A program made the position numbers and the translations under genes. A DNA stretch of 11,289 nucleotides from Adhaeribacter sp. (GTDB lineage Bacteria > Bacteroidota > Bacteroidia > Cytophagales > Hymenobacteraceae): the NCBI GenBank assembly GCA_028288395.1, contig JAQBNV010000247.1:1-11289 (forward strand). The letters run 5' to 3'. Every line of letters begins with the position of its first letter. Positions within the stretch are counted from its first letter, which is position 1. The notes under the pieces are model-generated. The model searched no databases, had not been told where the DNA came from, and saw only the letters and a program-made list of their open reading frames with translations. Shown here piece after piece: positions 1 to 6,576 of the stretch.

Positions 1-506
1 CCAAATTGTTTTTCGCCAATGTGGATAACACCATTCAAAAAAGTGCCATTGGTAAGCACCACCGCCTTAGATTTTATTTCCAGGCCCATTCCGGTTCTTA
101 CGCCTACTACTTTTCCACGTGAAACTAACAAGTTATCCACCATATCCTGCCAGAAATCGAGATTCTCGGTTTGCTCCAGGGTCAGGCGCCATTCTTCAGC
201 AAAACGCATCCGGTCGCTTTGCGCCCGGGGACTCCACATGGCTGGCCCTTTGGATAGGTTTAGCATCCGGAACTGAATCATGGTTTTATCGGTTACAATG
301 CCGCTCATGCCGCCCAGGGCATCAATCTCCCGCACAATCTGGCCTTTAGCTACTCCACCCATGGCCGGGTTGCACGACATCTGGGCAATGGTGTTCATGT
401 TCATGGTAATTAATAATACCTTAGAACCCATTTTGGCCGCAGCAGCGGCAGCTTCGCAACCGGCATGTCCGGCACCAACTACTATAATATCGTATTCTGG
501 AAACAT
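1..506 (-). CDS. mnmG: MnmG (GidA), tRNA wobble-uridine modification enzyme, N-terminal part
   Basis: FAD-dependent subunit that works with the GTPase MnmE to add a carboxymethylaminomethyl group to C5 of U34 in certain tRNAs, in the cytoplasm. My translation from the ATG at 506-504 gives 168 residues before the window edge. It starts MFPEYDIIVVGAGHAGCEAA, a Rossmann FAD-binding GxGxxG-type motif, followed by the family signatures QMSCNPAMGG (about residues 42-51), GQIVREIDALGG and QFRMLNLSKGPA, and then VVLTNGTFLNG. These align without gaps to the start of E. coli MnmG as I remember it. The full protein is usually about 620-630 residues, so roughly three quarters lie outside; the truncation is due to the window, not to damage. 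It is last in the visible operon, 60 bp downstream of ybeY, so it may also be read from its own signals. Identification is close to certain. Confidence 0.97.
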   Translation of the reverse strand, partial: MFPEYDIIVVGAGHAGCEAAAAAAKMGSKVLLITMNMNTIAQMSCNPAMGGVAKGQIVREIDALGGMSGIVTDKTMIQFRMLNLSKGPAMWSPRAQSDRMRFAEEWRLTLEQTENLDFWQDMVDNLLVSRGKVVGVRTGMGLEIKSKAVVLTNGTFLNGVIHIGEKQF

Positions 507-534
507 CTATATTTATCTAGGCTACTCCTGAAAC

Positions 535-567
535 ACTGCCGGGTTAAATTTTAATTCCGGCGGCAGT
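535..567 (-). repeat. Inverted repeat between ybeY and mnmG
   Basis: A 7-bp perfect inverted repeat, ACTGCCG at 535-541 and CGGCAGT at 561-567, could extend by two more G-C pairs across a two-base bulge, with an A/T-rich loop. The right arm touches the first base of the ybeY stop triplet. In the transcript it would form a hairpin between the two genes. No run of U follows, so it is not a classic intrinsic terminator; it could be an RNA-processing or attenuating structure, or chance. Confidence 0.3.
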
Positions 568-998
568 TAAAATTTTCGCAAAGATAAGCAATTATCTTCG
601 GCTGTACGCATAAGCTGCTTTAATTCAGAGTCCTTATCGTCGTAGCCCAACAGGTGCAGAATTCCGTGTGCCATAACCCGGTGCAACTCATCTAAGAAAG
701 GAATATTCAGGTTGGCAGCGTTCTCTTTTACCCGGTCGATACTAATAAAAATATCACTTTCAATAATTCCCGGTTCATCGGCATTATTAAAAGTGATAAT
801 ATCAGTGTAAGTATCATGATCCAGGTACTCCAGGTTTATCTGGTACAGGTACTCGTCGGAACAAAAAATATACATTAAATTCTCAAGGCGGAAATGGTGA
901 TTGTTAACAATAGACGCTAACCAAACAGCTACCAATTCCTGATTCAGAAGGGTAAAATCTACGTCTTCCGAAACGAACTCGATTAAATTATCAGGCAT
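567..998 (-). CDS. ybeY: YbeY, endoribonuclease for 16S rRNA maturation and ribosome quality control
   Basis: Metal-dependent single-strand endoribonuclease that helps process the 3' end of 16S rRNA and acts in ribosome quality control, in the cytoplasm. The 143-residue length is normal for the family. The diagnostic motif is at residues 111-121, HGILHLLGYDD, preceded by H106 and by DIITFNN (66-72) and SDIFIS (81-86), the usual beta-strand signatures. In E. coli the motif is HGxLHLxGYDH, three histidines binding zinc; here the third ligand position is Asp121. As far as I recall, Asp at this position is common in Bacteroidota and still able to bind metal. The start ATG (998-996) overlaps the end of the upstream ATPase gene by 8 bp, which implies translational coupling. 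Confidence in the family is very high. Confidence 0.96.
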   Translation of the reverse strand: MPDNLIEFVSEDVDFTLLNQELVAVWLASIVNNHHFRLENLMYIFCSDEYLYQINLEYLDHDTYTDIITFNNADEPGIIESDIFISIDRVKENAANLNIPFLDELHRVMAHGILHLLGYDDKDSELKQLMRTAEDNCLSLRKF

Positions 999-1401
999 TA
1001 TTGCTTATAAAGAAAGTTAATTCCACTTTCCGGCCATCGTTCGAGAATTCTACTTCGTCGCTGAGGTTTCGCATCAGAAATATTCCCCGTCCGCCCGGAT
1101 TTTCAATATTTTCCGGGGCAGTAGGATCTGATAAAGCATTAAAATCAAAGCCTTTGCCTTCGTCTTCTACTTCAAAGCGTAAGCGGTCGTCTTCTACAAA
1201 CAAAGAGAGCAGAACGTTTTTATCTTTATCAAATTTGTTTCCATGACGAATAGCATTATTGACCGATTCCGTAACTGCCACCATAATATTGCCATAGATA
1301 TCATCCTCAATATTAAATTTTTCTTTCGAGTTGTCGATAAAGCTTTCCACAACCCGGATATTCTCAATCATTGAAGGAATCTGAATTTTTAATTGATTCA
1401 T
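991..1401 (-). CDS. RsbW/SpoIIAB-like ATP-binding protein (GHKL fold, possible anti-sigma or serine kinase)
   Basis: A 136-residue stand-alone HATPase_c domain of the anti-sigma factor/serine kinase type. The N box is ESVNNAIRHGN (45-55), the G1 box DEGKGFD (80-86) and the G2 box GGRGIFLMRNL (103-113), all intact, so ATP binding is expected. Members such as RsbW and SpoIIAB bind a sigma factor and phosphorylate a STAS-domain antagonist; no sigma factor or STAS protein is visible in this window, so the partner is unknown and the anti-sigma role is inferred only from fold. The gene follows the DUF4175 gene by 34 bp and overlaps ybeY by 8 bp, so it is made from the same message. It may instead be a general switch ATPase in the envelope or stress response. 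Confidence 0.88.
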   Translation of the reverse strand: MNQLKIQIPSMIENIRVVESFIDNSKEKFNIEDDIYGNIMVAVTESVNNAIRHGNKFDKDKNVLLSLFVEDDRLRFEVEDEGKGFDFNALSDPTAPENIENPGGRGIFLMRNLSDEVEFSNDGRKVELTFFISNNA

Positions 1402-1435
1402 AGTTTTTATAAAGTTTCGCTTATCGTCATTGGTC

Positions 1436-4400
1436 CTACTTACCCATCTTCTGGAAATATTCGTTTACCTCCTGTTTGTAGTAAGGCGACAAAGCTGGCG
1501 AAACGGTTTTAAGTAGTTCCGTTTGCTTTTGTTTTGTCTTTAAATATTTCTCGAACGACGGGGGCATGGTACGTGTTTTTTCGGATGCCGTATGCGCCTC
1601 CCGTTTATCGTCTAAGTCCCGTTCCCGCGCTGATTTCTCGGCTTCGAGTAAACGGGTAAGTATTTCACGCTGCCGCATGATAGTTTGCTCCGTAAGTCGT
1701 TTATTAACGAGATCGGTTTCGCTTTGTTCCATCATTTTGCGCAAATTATCCATATTGCCGCCCTCACCTGGTTTGTCACCGTCCGGTTTGCCGCCTTGCT
1801 GTTGTTTTTCTAATTCTTTCAAGGCATTGCGCAGCATCTGCTGTTCGGCCGCCAATTTAGCTAATTCTTCTGATAGTGCCTTGCCCGATTTGCCTCCTTT
1901 TTGCAATTCCTGAATTTTTTGGTTCAGTGCGTCCTGCATATCGCCCATGTTGCCCGGCTGGGGCTTGCCTTTTTGTTTTCCTTTACCTTTGCCGGGTTGT
2001 GCCATTGCCATGGCCATCTGTTGTTGCATTTGCTTCAAGGCATCGTTCAGCATCAGGGCCAGATTATTAATAGACGTCATGGTGAGCTGCTGGTAGCCCG
2101 TAGTTTTGCCCACATTCCGTTCTTTTATCTGGGCCAGGCTTTGGGATATATTATCGTTCATGGCGCCCACTTCGCGCGTTACAAAGCTCTGAATCTGAAA
2201 TACCTTTTTGGCCAGCGACAACAAGCTGTCTTCAATTATTTTGGCATCATCTTTTAATTTCAACTGCTGCTGTCCCAAGGTAATATAGCGCGGATCACTC
2301 TGGCTCACGCCCCGGAACGATTTCATCAGCTCTTCCTGGTCGAATGACAAGGTAATTAGGTTTTCCAGGATATCGCGCAGGTGATCCAGGTTCTGCTGGG
2401 CTTCCTCCATTTCGGCGCTGCTCATTTTCTGCTGCATCTGCTGGGCCATCTGCTGCATTTTCTGGGCCGCATTTTTCTGCGATTGGCTCGCTTTTTTATT
2501 TTGTTCTTTTTGTAACTGCTCCTGGCTATCTTTTAATTCCTGGTCAATCTGCTCTTCCTGGGGTTTGGTTTCTTCCATCTGGTGCTGCTGCTCCATTTGT
2601 TTATCCAGCGCCTTCAGTTCTTCCATCTCTTTTTTAATATTTTCAAACTGCTCTTTAATAGCTTGCTGTTCTTTTTCTAATGCCTGCTGCTTCTCTTCTT
2701 TCGATTGCTTCTGGTCCTGCTTCGATTCTTTTGCCTGTTCTTGCTGGCCTTCTTTCTGTTGCTCCTCTTTCGATTGTTTTTCTTCTTTCGATTGATTCTT
2801 CTTTTCTTCTTTTTTATCGGCCTTATCCGCTTTTTTATCTTCCGTTTTTTCGGCTAATGCTTCTTCCTGTTTGGCCAATTCCTCCAGCTGCTTCGTTGTG
2901 TTTTCAAGCTTGGTTTCGAATTGCAGTTGTTTAAAAAGCTCTAAGGTGCGCTCCAGCTCTTTTTCCAGGTTGTTTTCCTTGTTATTCATCTTCTCGAGCA
3001 AGCGTTGTAATTCCCGCTCGTTTGGTTGCTGTTGCTGCAATAATTTTTCGAGCTCCTGGTAAAGCTTCTTCGTTTCCTCGTCCATTAAATCATTCATGAG
3101 CTGCTGCAACTGTTTGGCTTTTTCCAGCAGCTGCGGACTTTTCTGGTCAAAGCGGTCCTGCTGTTTATTTAGTTGCTCGTTCAGCTGTTTCATAGCCGCT
3201 ATGTCCTGCTCCAATTGTTTTTTCTTGTCCAGCAGGTTTTCCAGTTGCTTCTTATCCTGCCAGGTTAAGTCCTTTTTGGTTTTCAGCTTTTCATCAGCTT
3301 TCTGCAGTTCCTGCCGCATTTGCTGCGATTTTTCGACCGATTTGCTTAACTGGCTTTCAATGGACTTGGCGTTCGATGCGGCTTCCTTTTGCAAGTCGGC
3401 GCGGGTAGGTACTTTAAAATCGAACAAGCGGGTGCGGGAGCTTTTAGCGCCGTGTACGCCGTCGTTATCCCAAACCTGTACAAAATATTCTAACCGGTCG
3501 CCGGGCTGCAGGCTCAGGTTATTCAGGCTCCACTGGTGATAATACGTCTGGCTGAGTTGGTTTCGGTCGAAATTAAGCGGAATGGCCCGGTAGGCCGTAC
3601 TCTTTTTAGTGTTATCGTTTGTAACCCGGTAATGTAAATTAAGCCGGGTGAGGCCGTAATCATCCGATACGCTGCCGCCCAGTACCAGGTAGGCATAAGT
3701 AGCGGTATCGCGGAAGTTCTCTACCGAAATATCAGGGTGCCGATCCGGAATACTGCTAATCAGGAAATTCATTTCTTCTTTGTTCTGGCTGTATTTATTC
3801 CGGAGGTTGATGGCATATTCCTGGGTAGCGGTGATGCGTTTGCTTACGCTAAATAAATCGGCTTTCTGTTCGGCCGCTAACGTTTGTTTAGGCTGATCAA
3901 ATTCCAGGGCCAGTTGTTCGGTAGCGGTGGCTTTAAAATTCCAGCGGAGGGTGCTGCCTTCCGGTACTGTTACGTTACCGGTATTATGGATAGTTTCCGC
4001 TTCTTTGCGCAGATACGCCGGGTAAGTTACATCGATAGAAAAATTTGTCAGATTGGGTCGGGCCAGCACGCTAAGCCGGTACTCATCAGAAAAGAAACCA
4101 CCGCCCGCTAGTTGGAATTCAATGGGCCGCTGCAGCTTGGTAAACGTAAAGCTATAAGTACCGTCTTTCTGGCGGGTTAACTTCTGCTCCCGCCCGTTAT
4201 ACATAATAGCTACATCGCTGGGAATAGTTTTGCCGGCGAGTTTCACCTGCAATGTATAATCTTCTTCCTGAAAAGCTTGCAGGGTTTTATTCTGGATTTC
4301 GAACGTAAACGGGGCCACCGGCGCATAATACCGCTGGTAATGAATAATCCGATCGGTACCTTGTAAAAACAGACTGGGGTAAATAAGCGCAATACCCAGC

Positions 4401-4900
4401 ATAATAGCCATAGGCACCAACACATACTTCAGCAACGGCTTGTTTTCAGTAAGGCGAATGCTTTCAGCAAAATGATAAGCCGAAAACTGCTGTGATTTCT
4501 GGTTAATGCTGGCGGCAATTAAATCGTTGTGGCTGCTAACGGCCTGTAACTGAATGGTATTCAGTAGTCGGTCTTTGATATCGGGGTAATATTGGCCTAC
4601 CTGGTGGGCTGCCTGCTCGTCGGTTAATAATCTTCTGAGGTTAATAAAGGCCGCCAGCGGGGTAAATATCCACCGCAAAAAAGCGTAGAGACACAGACCC
4701 AGAAAAGAGAAGAGCAAAAAAGCCCGCACGTAATACGGAAAGTAAAAAAAGTACTCGAGCAGGTTATAGAGCAGGAAGAACGTCAGGATTAAGCCTCCCG
4801 AAAATATGATGCCCTTAATTAATAAGTTAAGATAAAATTTTTTCTTAAACTCCTGCAGTTGGTGCAGCACCACCTGCATGGCGGAATGTTGAGGTGCCAT
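1436..4900 (-). CDS. DUF4175-family giant membrane-anchored coiled-coil protein
   Basis: A 1154-residue protein of unknown function that I recognise as the DUF4175 type found in Bacteroidota. Two hydrophobic segments near the N-terminus (about 28-50 and 58-80) and a third (about 157-178, ending in YPSLFLQG) are probable membrane helices. Residues about 195-500 look like beta-rich domains, with VSDDYGLTRLNLHYRV (411-426) and DRLEYFVQVWDNDG (468-481) typical of extracytoplasmic beta sandwiches. Residues about 500-860 are an almost uninterrupted Q/K/E-rich coiled coil with a very polar centre (about 685-745). A Met/Gln/Gly/Lys-rich linker follows (about 955-990), then a helical C-terminus. No signal peptide or enzyme motif is seen. 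The start at 4900 keeps a full N-terminus; M8 is an alternative. First gene of the operon with the ATPase, ybeY and mnmG, so co-expressed with translation-maturation genes. A mechanical or scaffold role at the envelope is inference only. Confidence 0.9.
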   Translation of the reverse strand: MAPQHSAMQVVLHQLQEFKKKFYLNLLIKGIIFSGGLILTFFLLYNLLEYFFYFPYYVRAFLLFSFLGLCLYAFLRWIFTPLAAFINLRRLLTDEQAAHQVGQYYPDIKDRLLNTIQLQAVSSHNDLIAASINQKSQQFSAYHFAESIRLTENKPLLKYVLVPMAIMLGIALIYPSLFLQGTDRIIHYQRYYAPVAPFTFEIQNKTLQAFQEEDYTLQVKLAGKTIPSDVAIMYNGREQKLTRQKDGTYSFTFTKLQRPIEFQLAGGGFFSDEYRLSVLARPNLTNFSIDVTYPAYLRKEAETIHNTGNVTVPEGSTLRWNFKATATEQLALEFDQPKQTLAAEQKADLFSVSKRITATQEYAINLRNKYSQNKEEMNFLISSIPDRHPDISVENFRDTATYAYLVLGGSVSDDYGLTRLNLHYRVTNDNTKKSTAYRAIPLNFDRNQLSQTYYHQWSLNNLSLQPGDRLEYFVQVWDNDGVHGAKSSRTRLFDFKVPTRADLQKEAASNAKSIESQLSKSVEKSQQMRQELQKADEKLKTKKDLTWQDKKQLENLLDKKKQLEQDIAAMKQLNEQLNKQQDRFDQKSPQLLEKAKQLQQLMNDLMDEETKKLYQELEKLLQQQQPNERELQRLLEKMNNKENNLEKELERTLELFKQLQFETKLENTTKQLEELAKQEEALAEKTEDKKADKADKKEEKKNQSKEEKQSKEEQQKEGQQEQAKESKQDQKQSKEEKQQALEKEQQAIKEQFENIKKEMEELKALDKQMEQQHQMEETKPQEEQIDQELKDSQEQLQKEQNKKASQSQKNAAQKMQQMAQQMQQKMSSAEMEEAQQNLDHLRDILENLITLSFDQEELMKSFRGVSQSDPRYITLGQQQLKLKDDAKIIEDSLLSLAKKVFQIQSFVTREVGAMNDNISQSLAQIKERNVGKTTGYQQLTMTSINNLALMLNDALKQMQQQMAMAMAQPGKGKGKQKGKPQPGNMGDMQDALNQKIQELQKGGKSGKALSEELAKLAAEQQMLRNALKELEKQQQGGKPDGDKPGEGGNMDNLRKMMEQSETDLVNKRLTEQTIMRQREILTRLLEAEKSARERDLDDKREAHTASEKTRTMPPSFEKYLKTKQKQTELLKTVSPALSPYYKQEVNEYFQKMGK
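2697..2794 (-). repeat. Short repeats coding for QSKEE-like units in the DUF4175 coiled coil
   Basis: The 11-base word TCTTTCGATTG (plus-strand reading) occurs three times, at 2697-2707, 2766-2776 and 2784-2794, all in the same reading phase, each encoding Gln-Ser-Lys-Glu on the minus strand; a diverged fourth copy lies near 2717. They sit in the most charged part of the protein (about residues 702-736). They look like local duplication within low-complexity coding DNA and mark a likely length-variable stretch. Confidence 0.6.
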
Positions 4901-5042
4901 AATTATATATTTAAGGGAGGCAAATATTTATTAAGGTAATCCTGGGAAATAGCTATTGTTTACCTAAGATAAAGAATTATATCAAAGATTTAAATATTAT
5001 AGTATAAAACGGTAGTATGCAGGTAAATGATATATAAATTTT
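4901..5042. other. Gap upstream of the DUF4175 operon
   Basis: 142 bp, very A/T-rich, between the xth stop and the DUF4175 start. It must hold the promoter of the four-gene minus-strand operon, but I find no exact TAnnTTTG element; the nearest is AATATTTG (minus strand, about 4929-4922) with a poor upstream partner. An imperfect dyad AGGTAA (4934-4939) / TTACCT (4960-4965) and a further AGGTAA at 5021-5026 are present. No hairpin followed by a T run is evident as an xth terminator, so read-through from xth into the DUF4175 operon is possible. Confidence 0.4.
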
Positions 5043-5804
5043 CTAACTAATTTCCAGTAGAACCGGGCAATGATCCGAGTGTTTGGCTTCAGGTAAAATG
5101 GCTGCCCGCTTTAACTTATGTTGCAGGTTATCGGTTACTACGGCATAATCGATACGCCAGCCCAGGTTTTTGCCGCGGGCGCCGGCGCGGTAACTCCACC
5201 AGGTATAGTGATGAGGTTCGGTGTTAAGGTGCCGGAACGAGTCGATGTAGCCGTGCGACAGGAAGTGAGTAAACCAGCTGCGCTCTTCGGGCAGGAAGCC
5301 AGAACTGTTGGCGTTAGACTTGGGGTTATGAATATCAATGGTCTGGTGGCAAATATTATAATCGCCGCAGATAACCAGACCCGGTACCTGCCGGCGTACT
5401 TCCTCTACGTATTGCAGGAAAAAGTCGAGCCAGCGCATTTTAAAAGCCTGCCGTAAATCGCCGCTGGAGCCCGAGGGCATGTACACGTTTAAGACTGAAT
5501 ATTCCGGAAAATCTACCCGCAGCACGCGGCCTTCGCAATCGTACAAGTCGTTGCCGCAACCCACACTGGCTGCCAACGGTTTTTGTTTTGAAAAGACGGC
5601 TACCCCACTGTACCCTTTTTTAACGGCCGGATGAATATAAGTATGGTAACCCAATGCTTCGAAAGCGGCTTTGTCCAGTTTATCTTCGCAGCATTTAATT
5701 TCCTGTAAACACAATACATCGGGATTAGCAGCTTGTACCCATTCTAAAAAGCCTTTGCTGATAGCTGACCGGATGCCATTAACATTGTAACTTATAATCT
5801 TCAT
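5043..5804 (-). CDS. xth: Exodeoxyribonuclease III / AP endonuclease
   Basis: DNA-repair nuclease of the exonuclease-endonuclease-phosphatase fold; it cuts 5' to abasic sites and trims blocked 3' ends in base-excision repair. All catalytic positions are visible: N7 (SYNVNG), E35 (LQEIK), Y108 (NVYMPSG), D148 and N150 (GDYN), D219 (GWRIDY), and D244/H245 (SDHCPV). Length 253 is close to the usual 250-270. The GWRIDY and YTWWSYR signatures put it in the ExoIII/Xth branch rather than with other EEP phosphatases. The start ATG (5804-5802) gives the standard MKIISYNVNG beginning. It lies 4 bp downstream of the 115-residue unknown gene, so it is the last member of a three-gene operon with that gene and an AhpD-like protein. 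No missing residue or truncation. Confidence 0.97.
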   Translation of the reverse strand: MKIISYNVNGIRSAISKGFLEWVQAANPDVLCLQEIKCCEDKLDKAAFEALGYHTYIHPAVKKGYSGVAVFSKQKPLAASVGCGNDLYDCEGRVLRVDFPEYSVLNVYMPSGSSGDLRQAFKMRWLDFFLQYVEEVRRQVPGLVICGDYNICHQTIDIHNPKSNANSSGFLPEERSWFTHFLSHGYIDSFRHLNTEPHHYTWWSYRAGARGKNLGWRIDYAVVTDNLQHKLKRAAILPEAKHSDHCPVLLEIS

Positions 5805-5808
5805 GTGA

Positions 5809-6156
5809 TTAATCTTCGCTTTCGAAATATTCTAAAATATGCCATTTCAGCATTCTTTCCTGTTCTTTCAGGTTGGCGCTGGGTATGGGTTTTAACACGT
5901 TATAATGGGGCCAACCTTCTTCGTCTAAGCCCGCAAACTCATAATAACCCGAGAGGCTAAACAATTTACAAGTGGCAATGTGCATAAGGTCCTGCTTTTG
6001 CTCTTTTGTAAACTCGCTGATACCCTTGCCCAATTCCTGCACGCCAATTAAAAACAAAATGCCGTTTAAATGGAGTTCTTTCCCAAATTTAGCCCGAAGA
6101 CTACGTAACAACTCCAGCCAACGGGCTTCAAAATCTCCAGCTTTTTCAAATTCCAT
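5809..6156 (-). CDS. Small conserved-looking protein of unknown function
   Basis: I do not recognise this 115-residue protein. It appears soluble and mostly helical, with no signal peptide, no membrane helix and only one Cys (in HIATCKLFSL). Conspicuous aromatic/polar stretches are LNGILFLIGVQELGKG (29-44), GYYEFAGLDEEGWPHY (69-84) and the acidic C-terminus MLKWHILEYFESED. It looks like a real gene because it is packed between two others with gaps of 10 bp (from the AhpD-like gene) and 4 bp (to xth), and uses the same codon style. The context suggests a role linked to redox stress or DNA repair, but this is only neighbourhood inference. Confidence 0.8.
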   Translation of the reverse strand: MEFEKAGDFEARWLELLRSLRAKFGKELHLNGILFLIGVQELGKGISEFTKEQKQDLMHIATCKLFSLSGYYEFAGLDEEGWPHYNVLKPIPSANLKEQERMLKWHILEYFESED

Positions 6157-6166
6157 AAGTAAGCGG

Positions 6167-6508
6167 TTAAGCGGTTTTTAATTCTTCCCAATATTCTACA
6201 GCCCTTCTGAAATGGGGTATCACAATGGAGCCACCAATTAAATTGGCAATGGCAAATACTTCGTAAATTTCTTCGTCGGTAAGGCCGCACTCCATGCACT
6301 TGCCCAGGTGGTATTTAATGCAATCGTCGCAGCGCAAAACCATGGAGCAGGCCAGGCCCAGCATTTCTTTGGTTTTTACATCCAGGGCACCTTCCTGGTA
6401 AGCATTGGTATCGAGGTTAAAAAATCGTTTTATTACTTTATTATCCGCGGCCATTATTTTTTCGTTCATCCGGCTGCGATAATCGTTAAACTCCTGTACT
6501 TGGTTCAT
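6167..6508 (-). CDS. AhpD-like carboxymuconolactone decarboxylase-family protein
   Basis: A 113-residue all-helical AhpD-fold protein. The catalytic set of AhpD (Glu-x11-Cys-x2-Cys-x3-His) is present with identical spacing: E48, C60, C63 and H67 (in RCDDCIKYH). AhpD-type members have a CxxC thiol pair that reduces peroxiredoxins; related members are gamma-carboxymuconolactone decarboxylases, which lack the CxxC, so a thiol-disulfide role fits better here. Unusually there is a second pair, C71 and C74 (KCMECG), and another Cys at 54. The usual active form is an oligomer. The gene starts the operon with the 115-residue unknown protein and xth, suggesting an oxidative-damage theme, but no peroxiredoxin is in view and the true substrate is unknown. 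Confidence 0.9.
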   Translation of the reverse strand: MNQVQEFNDYRSRMNEKIMAADNKVIKRFFNLDTNAYQEGALDVKTKEMLGLACSMVLRCDDCIKYHLGKCMECGLTDEEIYEVFAIANLIGGSIVIPHFRRAVEYWEELKTA

Positions 6509-6513
6509 ATAAA

Positions 6514-6530
6514 TATATTTTAAAAATATA
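6514..6530. repeat. A/T dyad in the divergent comF / AhpD-like promoter gap
   Basis: Perfect inverted repeat TATATTTT (6514-6521) / AAAATATA (6523-6530) around one central base, 6 bp upstream of the AhpD-like start codon and about 50 bp before comF. The gap is only 68 bp to the comF ATG, so both promoters must fit here. It could be an operator or simply a melted A/T promoter core; no exact TAnnTTTG is present on either strand. Confidence 0.3.
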
Positions 6531-6576
6531 AGCTTAAAATAAATATAAAGTTACTCATAAGTTGCCTAAACCACCT

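Noticed and set aside
1..506. Truncated MnmG as a pseudogene
   Set aside because: The frame is open up to the window edge with intact motifs, so the truncation is caused by the window.
2565..3539. Several Ser/Cys/Phe-rich open frames on the plus strand
   Set aside because: They are the antisense of the Q/K/E-rich coiled coil of the DUF4175 protein; CTT/TTC and TGC-rich complements create artificial frames.
4922..4948. Promoter-like AATATTTG with TTTC 17 bp upstream before the DUF4175 gene
   Set aside because: Each half has a mismatch and such A/T-rich DNA gives weak matches by chance; I left it as a note in the gap description.
6562..6576. TTG start for ComF
   Set aside because: An ATG 15 bp downstream is in frame and loses only five non-conserved residues; there is no Shine-Dalgarno support for the TTG.
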